Numbered from the stretch's first letter, positions 8,265-17,043 are shown. The stretch: 64,000 nt of DNA from an uncultured Methanospirillum sp. (GCF_963668475.1 NZ_OY764544.1:2294001-2358000), one strand, 5' to 3'. A program made the numbers and translations. Notes: generated by a model from the sequence alone, not told the origin.

Positions 8265-9494
8265 ATGACAACTACATCGTTCAAACCATCGGGATGGACC
8301 TTACTTTTTCTCTTACTTTCAGCCATGATGATTCTTATGGGGGGAGCCGCAGTCGCGCCGGCTCTTCCGCTCATCAGTCAGGCATTTCCCGGTGCATCAG
8401 AGACATTAATATCATTAATTATCACCCTCCCTGCACTTGCAATTGCTCTCACCGGGTTTTTTATCGGTGCTCTATCAGACAAATTCGGAAAAGTTCCGGT
8501 TCTTGTCGCCTCCATTGTGGTCTTCACCATCGCAGGCAGTTCCGGATTTTATCTTAACTCAATATACGCGATATTAATCGGAAGATTCATCCTTGGAATG
8601 GGGATTGCAGGCATCACCTGCACCACATCCTCTCTGATCGCCTGCTATTATGAAGGGATTACCCGGGCACGGGTTCTTGGGTATCAGGCTGCAGCAATGG
8701 GATTCGGGGTTTTAATTCTTGAAACCAGCGGGGGGATTCTCGCCGGAATATCCTGGCGGGCAGCATTCCTCATCTACCTGATTGGTCTTCTTATTCTCGT
8801 TGGTATTATCACATCAATGAGAGAGCCGGCAAAGCCGAGATTTGAGGAGAAGGAGAGATCTTCTGATGAGACCTTCCCTGTTTCACCACTCCTTGCGGCA
8901 TACATAACCCTGTTTTTAGGAAACATGCTCTTCTTCCTGCTGCCCACCAAGTTCCCGTTCTTACTTGCAAATCTTGATGCAGCACGGGTGATCGGAGAGA
9001 ACACCGCTCTTGCAAGTGGAATATTTCTCGGGATATCAGGCTGCGCCTCTTCACTCATAGGAGTGATGTACGGGAGAATTGCCTGGAGGTTTCACCGCAG
9101 CACAATCCTGACCTTCACCTTCGTCTTCTTTGGAGCAGGGCTCTGCATTCTCGGGTTTGCATCATCCCTTATTACAGTAGGAATCGGGGTTGTCTGTATC
9201 GGTATTGGTGAAGGCATCCTGATGCCGACGATACTCACCTGGATCGCTTCCATAACGCCGAAACAGTATCTTGGAAGGGCTAGCGGTGGGTTCTCTGTTG
9301 CTCTGAACCTTGGTCAGTTTGCCTCCACCCTTGCCATCGTGCCGGTATTTGTTATAGCAGGGACCTACAGGAATGCATTCTTTGCATGTGGATGTGTGGC
9401 ATTCTTCTTTGCTCTGCCGTACCTTTTCGCAATACTGAAAGAGAAGTACGGATTTTCCGGGGTTCATCCGGTGAACTCAAAAGTAGAGATATAA
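8265..9494 (+). CDS. Major facilitator superfamily transporter
   Basis: The 409-residue protein shows twelve hydrophobic segments and the MFS loop 2-3 signature GALSDKFGKVPVL near residue 69. The N-terminal half includes GGAAVAPALPLIS, as in drug/H+ antiporter-like carriers of the DHA1 type, and the second half contains MPTILTWIASITPKQYLGRA. It is probably a proton-coupled exporter or importer in the cytoplasmic membrane; substrate not inferable. It is divergent from the TrmB-family regulator at 7431-8201, which probably controls it through the 63-bp intergenic region. Confidence 0.88.
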   Translation: MTTTSFKPSGWTLLFLLLSAMMILMGGAAVAPALPLISQAFPGASETLISLIITLPALAIALTGFFIGALSDKFGKVPVLVASIVVFTIAGSSGFYLNSIYAILIGRFILGMGIAGITCTTSSLIACYYEGITRARVLGYQAAAMGFGVLILETSGGILAGISWRAAFLIYLIGLLILVGIITSMREPAKPRFEEKERSSDETFPVSPLLAAYITLFLGNMLFFLLPTKFPFLLANLDAARVIGENTALASGIFLGISGCASSLIGVMYGRIAWRFHRSTILTFTFVFFGAGLCILGFASSLITVGIGVVCIGIGEGILMPTILTWIASITPKQYLGRASGGFSVALNLGQFASTLAIVPVFVIAGTYRNAFFACGCVAFFFALPYLFAILKEKYGFSGVHPVNSKVEI

Positions 9495-9591
9495 GATCAA
9501 CCTGACAACCCACCGTTCTGACAGGAATCGACGGAGTAGATCCTGATGGATCAGAATTATTTCTACTCCAGTTCTGTCCCTGTCCCCCTCC

Positions 9592-11052
9592 TCACTTCTC
9601 GTTCTGATAATCCGGATGTATCTCAAGGTTTGCACATGCTGCAACGACCAGCATACACAGGCTGAGCAGAAATGCGAACCAGAATGCTAAACCGAACCCG
9701 GACTCAAGGGCAGGTTTTGAGAGATTGTTCATCATCTCACCAACGCTGCCTGCTGATGCCACAGAACTGATACCCTGGACAAAGAGGATGTTGAATATGG
9801 TTACTCCGAGCATCATGGGAATGAACCGTTCGAGACTTGTAAAACTGGATATCATACCCTGGTATCTCTTTGAGACCGAGTTCATGATCATACTGGAAGA
9901 GGATGTAAGTATCAGGCCTGCCCCGGTTCCTACAAGTGCCAGGCAGAGCACCGTAAACCAGGGGTTTGAGTCTGGCCGGATCTGTGTGATAAGGAAATAA
10001 CCCAGGATTTCAAGCGCCCCGGCAGTACCGTTGATCCATCTCCATGGCACCTTTCCTGCTCCTACTCCTGCAAGAATTCCTCCAAGCATGAGCGCTATCG
10101 AGAGGGTCGAGAAGACCAGCCCAACAAGCGATGGTGAAAACTCCTGCAGATACTGGAGATAGAACGGAAGAAGAAAACAGACTCCTCCGAAGTTGAAGAA
10201 GAGCAGGACAATAAGGGAGTTCGTGAGGAGGAAATTCTTCTCCCTGAAGAGCCGAAGCTCAAGCAGTGGTTCGGGGAATGAGAGTTCGTGCTTCACAAAG
10301 AACCCGGTTGCGAGAACGGTCAGAGCCGCTGCTCCGAGAATTACCGGACTTGTCCATCCAAAGGTCTGACCCTCTGAGAGGAAGAAGAGCATGGATGAGA
10401 GGACGGTAAAGATCAGCACTGCACCGGTGCGGTCAAACCCGGGGATCCATCTTCGTCTCTCTTTCTCTGGGATCACTTTTGCACCCAGGATGATCGCCCC
10501 GATCCCGATCGGGATGTTGATGAAGAAGATCCAGCTCCATGATAGATGCTGGGTGAGTATCCCTCCGGCTGTAGGGCCTATCGCTCCTCCTAACGCCTGA
10601 ATCGTAAAGACTGTCCCCATCGCCTTTCCCTTGAATTCCATCGGGATGTAAGCAGTGACCATGGCCGGCCCGATTGCGGTGATCATCGATGCCCCGACTG
10701 CCTGGAATATCCGTGATATGATAAATACCGGAAACGAGTTCAGAAATCCGGGAAGAAAACCTGCTGCTAACGACCCGATGGTGAAGATCATGAACCCTGA
10801 CAGGAAGACGGTCTTAAAACCGATGACGTCTGAAACCTTGCCAAATATGAGGACGCAGCCTGCCATCACCAGGATGTAACTGGTTATGACCCAGCTTGCT
10901 ACACCCGGGCTGACATCAAAAACCTGTGATATGGTCGGGAGTGCGACGGTAACAATGGTCCCGTCGATTGCTGACATAAAATTTGCGAGCGAGATTGAGA
11001 ATATGAGAAGAATGAGTCCCCTGTATACAGGATCAGCCCGGGATATTGTCAT
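9592..11052 (-). CDS. MFS multidrug-type transporter, DHA2 (EmrB/QacA) family
   Basis: The 486-residue protein has about 14 predicted membrane helices and DHA2 motifs: ANFMSAIDGTIVTVALPTI in helix 1 (acidic residue D after the ANFM), GKVSDVIGFKTVFLSG as motif A, and GPTAGGILTQHLSWSWIFFI as motif C. Such carriers extrude lipophilic compounds using the proton or sodium gradient. It is convergent with the MFS gene at 8265-9494 and has no adjacent regulator; the MarR gene at 13486 is two genes away. Substrate unknown. Confidence 0.9.
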   Translation of the reverse strand: MTISRADPVYRGLILLIFSISLANFMSAIDGTIVTVALPTISQVFDVSPGVASWVITSYILVMAGCVLIFGKVSDVIGFKTVFLSGFMIFTIGSLAAGFLPGFLNSFPVFIISRIFQAVGASMITAIGPAMVTAYIPMEFKGKAMGTVFTIQALGGAIGPTAGGILTQHLSWSWIFFINIPIGIGAIILGAKVIPEKERRRWIPGFDRTGAVLIFTVLSSMLFFLSEGQTFGWTSPVILGAAALTVLATGFFVKHELSFPEPLLELRLFREKNFLLTNSLIVLLFFNFGGVCFLLPFYLQYLQEFSPSLVGLVFSTLSIALMLGGILAGVGAGKVPWRWINGTAGALEILGYFLITQIRPDSNPWFTVLCLALVGTGAGLILTSSSSMIMNSVSKRYQGMISSFTSLERFIPMMLGVTIFNILFVQGISSVASAGSVGEMMNNLSKPALESGFGLAFWFAFLLSLCMLVVAACANLEIHPDYQNEK

Positions 11053-11136
11053 CAGTGCAATATTAAACTGAGCAGAGAATAATGTTTCTTTTCATTAACA
11101 GAACTAATCCAGGGTTCGGAGAGAATCTCAAAAAAG

Positions 11137-13086
11137 TTAAGGGGTGACGATGTTGAACCCGGGGTTGAATACATCGAGCATTCCGACAAACCTGTCAAAT
11201 ACTTCTGATTCACCGGTTGTTGTCACATCTTCAGGAGTTGTCGACGGGTCGAGTGCAAGTCCTTCGAGTGTCTTTCTTGGCATAGTCACCGTGACAACTG
11301 CATCTGGTGAGGAACTGTCAACCCAGTACACAAGTGCGTTGTTCTTGATCTGGATCAAGGCCGTGTCACCGGTGTCAGAAAGAACAAGGTTCATCTTGTA
11401 GTCTTCGCCGTCTGCCTTCTGTCCATTTACCCTGACTGATATGTAATCCAGAAGTTCACTCATTGACATGGCAGCCATGATATCATCTGATATTCCACTG
11501 CGCATGGTGACCGGTTCAGTGCTTCTCAGTTCCTGTGCACCCATTAGGTAAGCATTTCGTGCTGTTCCTGACTCAACCTGATATCCGAGCTGCTCCAGGG
11601 CATCAGCCTCCATCTCGCGTGCCTCCATGTTTGTCGGATCTGCAAAGACGAGATAATGTGCAATTGAGGCAACCAGTTCATAATTACCTGCATCATAGTC
11701 TTTTTGCATCTGCGCTAGTGCTGCATCAGCACCTCCCATGTACCTGGTGATCTCTGTTGCAAACTCAGTCGGTGGAAGTCGTTTGAGATTTATCGGGTCT
11801 GCATCATAGAACCCGAGGTATTTCTGGTAGGTCGCCTTGACTCCCATGTAGAGCTGACCGTAGAATCCATGAGTGTACCAGTACTGGTCAAGTGACTCTG
11901 GTAGTTCAATCATGCTCGCGATCTCATCCATGGTGTATCCTTTGTTGATGAGATTGAGGGTCTGGTCATTGATGAACTTGTAGAGATCACGCTGGTTTTC
12001 CAGCTGCTCAATCACTTTATCAGTTCCAAACACCGGCCAGTGGTGGGCACGGAAGAGAACCTTTGCCTTGTCTCCGTAGAGATCACGTGCCTCTTTGAGA
12101 TTGTTGGACCAGGAGAGCGGGTCCCTGACCTGTGCTCCGCGAAGGGTCAGAAGGTTGTGGTAGGTTGCCGCACAGTTCTCAGCCATGAATAAGGCACTCC
12201 TCTGCGGGAACCAGACGTTCATCTCGACAGGTGCCTCTGTGTTCTCTGCCAGCTGGAACTCCATCTGGACACCATCAACAGTCAGTTTCTGTCCGGTCTT
12301 TGTGATGTCAACGGTGGGGGCGATCAGGGATGCAGTTCCTGTCGATGGGCTTTTACCAAGGCCGATATCGATATTTCCTTTTGCATCCCTGGGCAACTGA
12401 ATCCCATACTGGTAGGTTGCCCGTCTGAACATGGCATTTCCTGCATACACATTCTCGCTCAGGGCGTGCTCCATGAAATGTTCAGGTGCGATGATCTGCA
12501 CATCACCGGAATCGACAGCCTCCTGGGTTGTGACTCCTTTCACTCCCTGGTAATGATCCACATGGGGATGTGAATAAATAACTGCTTTCACCGGATATTT
12601 TCCGATGGTCTTGTTGACAAGGTCCATGGCTGCCTTTGCTGTCTCAACAGAGACAGCAGGGTCGATAACTATCCAGCCGGTGTCTCCTTTGATGAAACTG
12701 ATGTCTGATACATCATATCCCCTGACCTGGTAAATGCCGTCTGTGACATTGAACAGCCCGTTGATATTGTTGAGCTGTGCCTGTCTGAACAGAAGCGGAT
12801 TGATGGTGTCAGGGCAGCTTTCGTTGTTTAGAAAACTGTAGGAATCCATACTCCATGCAGTGATGCCGGGGTATGCCGAGGGTATCACAAGGGGTGAATC
12901 AGTCGCAATAAATCCCTTGTTTGCGAAGATAAAATCCTCATCGTTGTTGTTCCAGGCAGCAGTATCATTTGCCTTCTCGTGTATTGCAATAGTGTATTCT
13001 GTCGCCTCTTTCCTGTCATCTGCATATCCTGCACTACAGATAAGGGCGAAACAGAGCAGTCCCAAGAAAATCCAGATCGTTCTCAT
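11137..13086 (-). CDS. Secreted alkylsulfatase, metallo-beta-lactamase fold (SdsA1/BDS1 type)
   Basis: The 649-residue length and layout match SDS-type alkylsulfatases: signal peptide (about 1-22), an MBL-fold catalytic domain with the zinc motif HPHVDH at residues 173-178, the family block TYHNLLTLRGAQVRDPLSWS, and HHWPVFG, followed by the helical dimerisation domain and a C-terminal SCP2-like lipid-binding domain. These enzymes hydrolyse primary alkyl sulfates to alcohol and sulfate, releasing sulfate and a carbon source in bacteria. Its role in a methanogen is unclear; sulfate-ester detoxification outside the cell is one possibility. All key zinc motifs are intact. A 20-bp palindrome lies upstream at 13333-13352, and a TATATT element sits near 13117 on its strand. 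Confidence 0.9.
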   Translation of the reverse strand: MRTIWIFLGLLCFALICSAGYADDRKEATEYTIAIHEKANDTAAWNNNDEDFIFANKGFIATDSPLVIPSAYPGITAWSMDSYSFLNNESCPDTINPLLFRQAQLNNINGLFNVTDGIYQVRGYDVSDISFIKGDTGWIVIDPAVSVETAKAAMDLVNKTIGKYPVKAVIYSHPHVDHYQGVKGVTTQEAVDSGDVQIIAPEHFMEHALSENVYAGNAMFRRATYQYGIQLPRDAKGNIDIGLGKSPSTGTASLIAPTVDITKTGQKLTVDGVQMEFQLAENTEAPVEMNVWFPQRSALFMAENCAATYHNLLTLRGAQVRDPLSWSNNLKEARDLYGDKAKVLFRAHHWPVFGTDKVIEQLENQRDLYKFINDQTLNLINKGYTMDEIASMIELPESLDQYWYTHGFYGQLYMGVKATYQKYLGFYDADPINLKRLPPTEFATEITRYMGGADAALAQMQKDYDAGNYELVASIAHYLVFADPTNMEAREMEADALEQLGYQVESGTARNAYLMGAQELRSTEPVTMRSGISDDIMAAMSMSELLDYISVRVNGQKADGEDYKMNLVLSDTGDTALIQIKNNALVYWVDSSSPDAVVTVTMPRKTLEGLALDPSTTPEDVTTTGESEVFDRFVGMLDVFNPGFNIVTP

Positions 13087-13485
13087 GAGTAAACAATGTG
13101 AAATGAATTTTCTCTGAATATATGTAGATCGATTTGTGTTTTGGGTCTTTAGAAAAATAAGGGAAATACTTCCTCTAACGAGGGTGGTAATTTAAACTTT
13201 TTGTGTTCTTATTCAGATCCGGGGCATCTGTTCAGACATCGAGTTTAAAATATAATAAAATCCGGCCATGACAGATTAAGGTATTCTATATTTCTCAGAT
13301 GATACCAACCTTGAACCGTTGTATGAACCATCTGGCAGACATATGTCTGACAAACTTTTTTCTTTATAAGGTTCCTCAAAAGTCAGTTGATAAAAGTGGC
13401 AGGCAGTATGTATCGGTTAACAAAAAATCTGGTTAAAAACCATTATTTTCAAAGAATTGGGTAAAAAACAGGTTACTGGTGATAG
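13087..13485 (-). promoter_or_regulatory. Upstream region of the alkylsulfatase with a 20-bp near-perfect palindrome
   Basis: Positions 13336-13349 read CAGACATATGTCTG, a perfect 14-bp palindrome, and the flanks extend the symmetry to 13333-13352 with one mismatched pair. Such a site fits a dimeric winged-helix regulator. A TATA-like element (ATATAT) near 13117-13122 would give a very short leader for the alkylsulfatase. The MarR-type gene whose stop is at 13486 is one candidate binder. No coding sequence is seen in this stretch. Confidence 0.45.
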
Positions 13486-13929
13486 TCATGAATGTGTGTA
13501 ATCGCAGACGTTATCATACATTGTGCAAAACGTTGATCTAACTGCTTCATGCTGATCCTGATCCAGGTTTGAAAGGATGATATCATCCCATCGCTTAGCA
13601 ATCGCCAGGATATCGCGTTTTATACCCTTCCCCTTCTTAGTCAGAAAGACTTTGTATGCACGCCTGTCATCCTCGTCCCTTTCCCTGCTCACGTAGCCTT
13701 CATCGATCAGTCTTGTAATTGCCCTGGTAATAGTAGCCTTGTCCACCTTGATGATCTGGGAGATCTTCTCCTGGTTTATGCCATCCTTCTTGTAGAGGGG
13801 CATTAATATGAAGAACTGCCCTGAACCGATGTTGTATGGCTCCAGTTCCTTGTCCAGATATGTCTGGTGATACCGGTAGAGAAATGAGATGTACTTCCCG
13901 ACAAATTCAAATTTTGCTTGTTTTACCAT
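13486..13929 (-). CDS. MarR-family transcriptional regulator
   Basis: A winged helix-turn-helix of the MarR family: helix region FVGKYISFLYRYHQTYLDKE, then QFFILMPLYKKDGINQEKIS, the recognition region KVDKATITRAITRLIDEGYV, and the wing SRERDEDDRRAYKVFLTKKG. MarR proteins are dimeric repressors that are often released by aromatic or oxidising ligands. I chose the ATG at 13929 because residues from there match the usual family N-terminus; an in-frame ATG at 13947 adds six residues. It lies upstream of the alkylsulfatase on the same strand with 400 bp between, and downstream of the DUF4405 cluster. Its target could be itself, the sulfatase or the DHA2 pump. Confidence 0.88.
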   Translation of the reverse strand: MVKQAKFEFVGKYISFLYRYHQTYLDKELEPYNIGSGQFFILMPLYKKDGINQEKISQIIKVDKATITRAITRLIDEGYVSRERDEDDRRAYKVFLTKKGKGIKRDILAIAKRWDDIILSNLDQDQHEAVRSTFCTMYDNVCDYTHS

Positions 13930-14105
13930 ATATCCGGAACACACCATGCCGGCTATTCTGCCTCTGCTGCAAAAATAACCCTTATTGTAATATCAGTATG
14001 TTGGTTTCAATCATGCATTATTGTTGTTTATTCGTAATGCCGGAACCGGTATCCAAAGGCTAGATTGAACGTAATAAACCGCAGACGCGAAAAAAGGTGA
14101 GAGGA

Positions 14106-14426
14106 TCAGGCAGTCTCATTTACTTCTTCGCCGAGATCACAGAATTTGTCCTCATCAAGATCACCGTAGAGCGGACATCCCGGACAACTGCAGTGAAATC
14201 CTTTCGGGCAGGTCCCTGCGAGACTGTCAGCCTTTGCCTGGGTATCCTCATCAATCAGGGTAGTTCCTGCATCTTCTGAAACAACTTTCTTCTGTTCACT
14301 TGTTGTAGCAAGTAACGGATCCTGGCACCCGTCGGTGCCGGATGCGGATCCTGCACTGGTAAAACTGCCTATGAAACTTACAAGACAGAATATCTGGAGT
14401 ATGAGTAGTATTGATCTGTTCTTCAT
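14106..14426 (-). CDS. Small exported Cys-rich protein with a C-terminal CxCxxC cluster
   Basis: The 106-residue product has a signal peptide (about 1-25), a polar middle region, and a C-terminal cluster GTCPKGFHCSCPGCPLYGDL followed by DEDKFCDLGEE. The cysteines (CPKG..C.C..C) and the acidic DLDEDKFCD loop resemble short methanogen proteins thought to bind an iron-sulfur cluster or another metal. The gene overlaps the upstream DUF4405 gene by 4 bp (ATGA), so the two products are probably translated together and may form an extracytoplasmic redox or metal-binding pair. No family name can be assigned with confidence. Confidence 0.68.
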   Translation of the reverse strand: MKNRSILLILQIFCLVSFIGSFTSAGSASGTDGCQDPLLATTSEQKKVVSEDAGTTLIDEDTQAKADSLAGTCPKGFHCSCPGCPLYGDLDEDKFCDLGEEVNETA

Positions 14427-14686
14427 GATGAGCTCCTTTGTGTCAATCCCCGGACCATTCTCTTCATCATTCCTTTGAACTGGAATACATGCAGAGCTAC
14501 AAGGATGGTCATTACAAGCCCTGACCAGTCGTGGAGTTCAGTTATGAGTGTCAGCGGTACCTGACGGTAGGTGAGCCCCAGACCGGTGATAAGCCCGGGC
14601 CATTTGATGAATCCGGTGATAACACAGATGATGGTTGAAATGAGGAGGAGAAGGGTCGTTATCTGTGTGACCGTTTTTCTCTTCAT
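14423..14686 (-). CDS. DUF4405-type small membrane protein, likely haem-binding
   Basis: An 87-residue protein with two membrane helices: VTQITTLLLLISTIICVITG and LVMTILVALHVFQF. Conserved histidines occur in ITELHDWSG and in LHVF, the arrangement seen in DUF4405 proteins, which resemble a fragment of cytochrome b561 or formate dehydrogenase gamma subunits. The histidines may ligate haem. It is the first gene of a two-gene operon with the Cys-rich protein (4-bp overlap), suggesting membrane electron transfer to or from that partner. A TATA element (TTATATAT on its strand at 14772-14779) with a 17-bp palindrome just upstream marks its promoter. Confidence 0.74.
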   Translation of the reverse strand: MKRKTVTQITTLLLLISTIICVITGFIKWPGLITGLGLTYRQVPLTLITELHDWSGLVMTILVALHVFQFKGMMKRMVRGLTQRSSS

Positions 14687-14771
14687 AGGTTTCTCTTTGG
14701 TAATTTTTGGGTAGATTCACTGAACGGTAGATCTCTCGTTCATTCAGTCTTTCAAACATGAACAACCCCCG

Positions 14772-14798
14772 ATATATAACACGGTGAATGATTCACCG
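14772..14798 (-). promoter_or_regulatory. TATA box and 17-bp perfect palindrome upstream of the DUF4405 operon
   Basis: On the minus strand TTATATAT spans about 14779-14772. Directly upstream, positions 14782-14798 form the perfect odd palindrome CGGTGAATGATTCACCG. This places the palindrome over the BRE position, where a bound dimer could block TFB or act as an activator site. Transcription would begin near 14747, giving a leader of about 60 nt. Confidence 0.55.
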
Positions 14799-15564
14799 GG
14801 TCATCAGATCGGCAGGGTTGTATGTGCACGGATACTGTTTCATACAGTCGTATAATTAGTTGCTTATGCAACCATAATCTACATATTTGCTTCCATTTTT
14901 CCTGAAGAATCAGGTTTTAACAAAATGTTTGTGAATTCATGTTTTGTCAGAACCATGGAAATCTCTGATTCCATTACGTATCTTCAGAAACAACGATTCA
15001 TTCGTTGCATGAGTAACACAAGAAAAAGGCTTCATATCCTTATGATGAACCCTGATCAAATTAGTTGCAAATACAACTTTCAAGTTCAATATCCCTGTCT
15101 CCGTGTTGCAGATCAAAAAGACCTGGATGTAACGGATCAGAGATCTGGATGAGTGTCCGGGTTCAGGATTGTGTAGGAGGATTGAATTGATAATCTGATT
15201 ATGCCAGATTACTTACAGAATGTGAAATGGGGAGTGTTGTATTGGAATTTTCTTATGAAGCACTCCATTTCACGGGTTTATTATGAGTCGCTTATGGGTC
15301 TTTCAGATCTGTTCCTTTTGCTTGTGGTTCGCCTCCATGCTTTTTCGTTCGAGCACAGTTGCTTTCAGAAGCTGGTTCACCTGAACGTTGTTCAGATGAC
15401 CACACTACATATGTAAAGGACTTTTTACATATACTTTCTTCTCATGAACTGAGTACTCCCATTATTCACATCAAACAGGTATCCTCTGAAAATTTGAGAC
15501 CTGCTCAGGAGAGTGCTGATAGAATTGAAATGACTGGAAATGTAGGAGGAAGAGAAAAGGTTTT
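14799..15564. other. Long gene-poor AT-rich stretch with an inverted repeat
   Basis: No convincing gene is seen. Plus-strand open frames at 14925-15152, 15201-15416 and 15359-15610 have no family signature and poor codon pattern. An inverted repeat pairs GTGAAATGG..AGTG at 15222-15235 with CACTCCATTTCAC at 15261-15273, a stem of about 13 bp with a two-base bulge and a 25-nt loop. Two further copies of TGTAGGAGGA occur near 15171-15180 and 15543-15552, the same motif that marks the DUF7123 leaders on the complementary strand. A non-coding RNA or a decayed DUF7123 locus is possible. Confidence 0.35.
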
Positions 15565-15816
15565 TTATGCCTGGGATGGTGTGATCAGCCAGGTGGTACT
15601 GTTTGAGTAACTGTACTTCTGAATTGTGAACCTCGGGCAGTTATCAGCCAGAATTCCCATGTTTGTTCCTACCTCTTTGGATGAGAGGCCTGTATCTCTG
15701 GCAATATACTTTGATTTGAAGAAATTTTTCCCTTCTTTTACCCGGTCTTCCAGGTAACTTATCAGGGTCATCTGTCTTTCGTTATAGGTGCTGGTGAGAG
15801 TATTTGCTCTAAACAT
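15565..15816 (-). CDS. Small winged-helix-like protein, DUF7123 type, copy 2
   Basis: An 83-residue protein containing YNERQMTLISYLEDRV, NFFKSKYIARDTGLSSKEVG and YSYSNSTTWLITPSQA, the same signature as the gene at 2774-3025. The family looks like a lone winged helix. Function is unknown; a regulatory role is inferred from fold and size. The start at 15816 is the only sensible ATG. Its upstream 280 bp align block by block with those of copy 1, including a TATA element, three hairpins and two CCTCCTACA motifs, so the gene and its leader were duplicated together and both kept. The two loci are in opposite orientation, 13 kb apart. Confidence 0.78.
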   Translation of the reverse strand: MFRANTLTSTYNERQMTLISYLEDRVKEGKNFFKSKYIARDTGLSSKEVGTNMGILADNCPRFTIQKYSYSNSTTWLITPSQA

Positions 15817-16100
15817 AATTACCTCATGTACTCAGTGATTAAATGTAGGAGGAAGACCAGCCGTCTGACGGCTGGCTGAAGTTCGGTTGGATCATTGCAG
15901 CATACAGAGAGAGTCGGCAACCTTCCCTGAAGGGTCTGGTTCCCGGCTTTGATGATGAGTCACTTCGATTGTAGGAGGACATGTTGAACGCAGCTCATCT
16001 ATTGTGCACAGAGCCTGTATGGGTGTCCGGAGTTTTTCCGGCGAACCTTGTGCAGGTCTCTGTGTGACATACTCCTGTTGCATGAAACAGGTTATAAATA
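15817..16100 (-). promoter_or_regulatory. Promoter and structured 5' leader of the second DUF7123 gene
   Basis: On the minus strand TATTTATA lies at 16100-16093, so the leader would run from about 16068 to 15817 (some 250 nt). Three short hairpins are seen: CCGGA/TCCGG (16027-16041), CCTTC/GAAGG (15921-15933) and the perfect 9-bp stem CCAGCCGTC/GACGGCTGG (15857-15875). Between them lies a 26-bp block (15967-15992) identical to 2580-2605 and, after the last hairpin, CTTCCTCCTACA (15855-15844), also found in copy 1. Hairpin positions match copy 1 but stem sequences differ, as expected for a conserved RNA structure. The block TGTGACATAC plus GAAACAGG next to the TATA box is also shared. Confidence 0.58.
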
Positions 16101-16650
16101 CTACAGCAAAAATCTGTTAAAATCAGTTAGAAATACATTTTATCTGCATTGTGCTGGTATTCTTGGTATGTTCTTTCATCTGGTGGCATAATGACTGAAC
16201 CGGCAGCATCCGGGGGTGTTGCACCTGGTTTTCGATGGTGTCCGGGTCATAAAAAAATTGGAAAATTAGGATGGTATTGGCCGGTTTCTCTCCGGTTTAA
16301 ACTGTTGCAACCTGTTGCAACACTCAGAAACAATGAGATACCCGTGATCTTTCAGGGTGATCACTGGCAATCTGATCGGTAATCGCGGATGAGGAAGAGC
16401 GGTGAATGACTGATCGGATCGAGAAGATGGGAAGTCTGGCGAAAATATGAAGATATCCTGTATCCGGGTGGATAAGATTTGTATGAGTATGATTTCAGGG
16501 AGATATTGACATGTGAAACTGGAAGACAAGATCCTCCGAAAATCTGTTGGTTCAAGAAGATCTTATTTCCATACACTGATGTAGGGCCGGAAACTATTGT
16601 TATGTCCTGATTTTTCCCTTCGGGTGATAAATTTCCTGAATGATTGGAAT
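16101..16650. other. Intergenic stretch without a recognised feature
   Basis: About 550 bp lie between the leader of the second DUF7123 gene and the end of the SnoaL-like gene. Open frames on both strands here are short and have no recognisable motifs. Codon pattern and compositional irregularity suggest non-coding or decayed sequence. Confidence 0.35.
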
Positions 16651-17043
16651 TTAATCACCTCCCTGCTCCCCCGGAATTGGGAGACCCTGTTGTCGTAGAA
16701 ACGTCAATTTATCCCAGTAACCCCGTTGGAACACTATCTTTGAGTCAATGACATGAAAGAACCCACATCCCCGGAGACCTTGTGGATCCCTCCACTCCAT
16801 AATGGCCCATTCTCCATCCTCAAACATATTTTCCACAATACAGGTCATTGATGCATTCGCAAAACTCTCTACAAACATCTTTCTGATTGCATCGTGCCCC
16901 TGGACTGGCTCTTCTGCGACCTGGTGGTTGATTGCCTCCTCATGGTACAGACTTACCAGTTTCTCGACATCAATCCTGTTAAATGCCTCAACAAACTGTT
17001 GAAGGACTTCTTTCGGCCTCATCGGTACATACTCTTTATCCAT
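16651..17043 (-). CDS. SnoaL-like / NTF2-fold protein
   Basis: The 130-residue protein shows the NTF2-like pattern: VLQQFVEAFNRIDVEKLVSL, YHEEAINHQVAEEPVQGHDA, IRKMFVESFANASMTCIVEN and EWAIMEWRDPQGLRGCGFFH. Proteins of this fold serve as polyketide cyclases, isomerases or ligand-binding proteins; many small stand-alone ones have no assigned substrate. It is cytoplasmic, with no signal peptide. The start ATG at 17043 follows a GGAGGATG context. The gene is divergent from the exported cytidine deaminase-like gene, with about 90 bp between the starts. Confidence 0.8.
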   Translation of the reverse strand: MDKEYVPMRPKEVLQQFVEAFNRIDVEKLVSLYHEEAINHQVAEEPVQGHDAIRKMFVESFANASMTCIVENMFEDGEWAIMEWRDPQGLRGCGFFHVIDSKIVFQRGYWDKLTFLRQQGLPIPGEQGGD

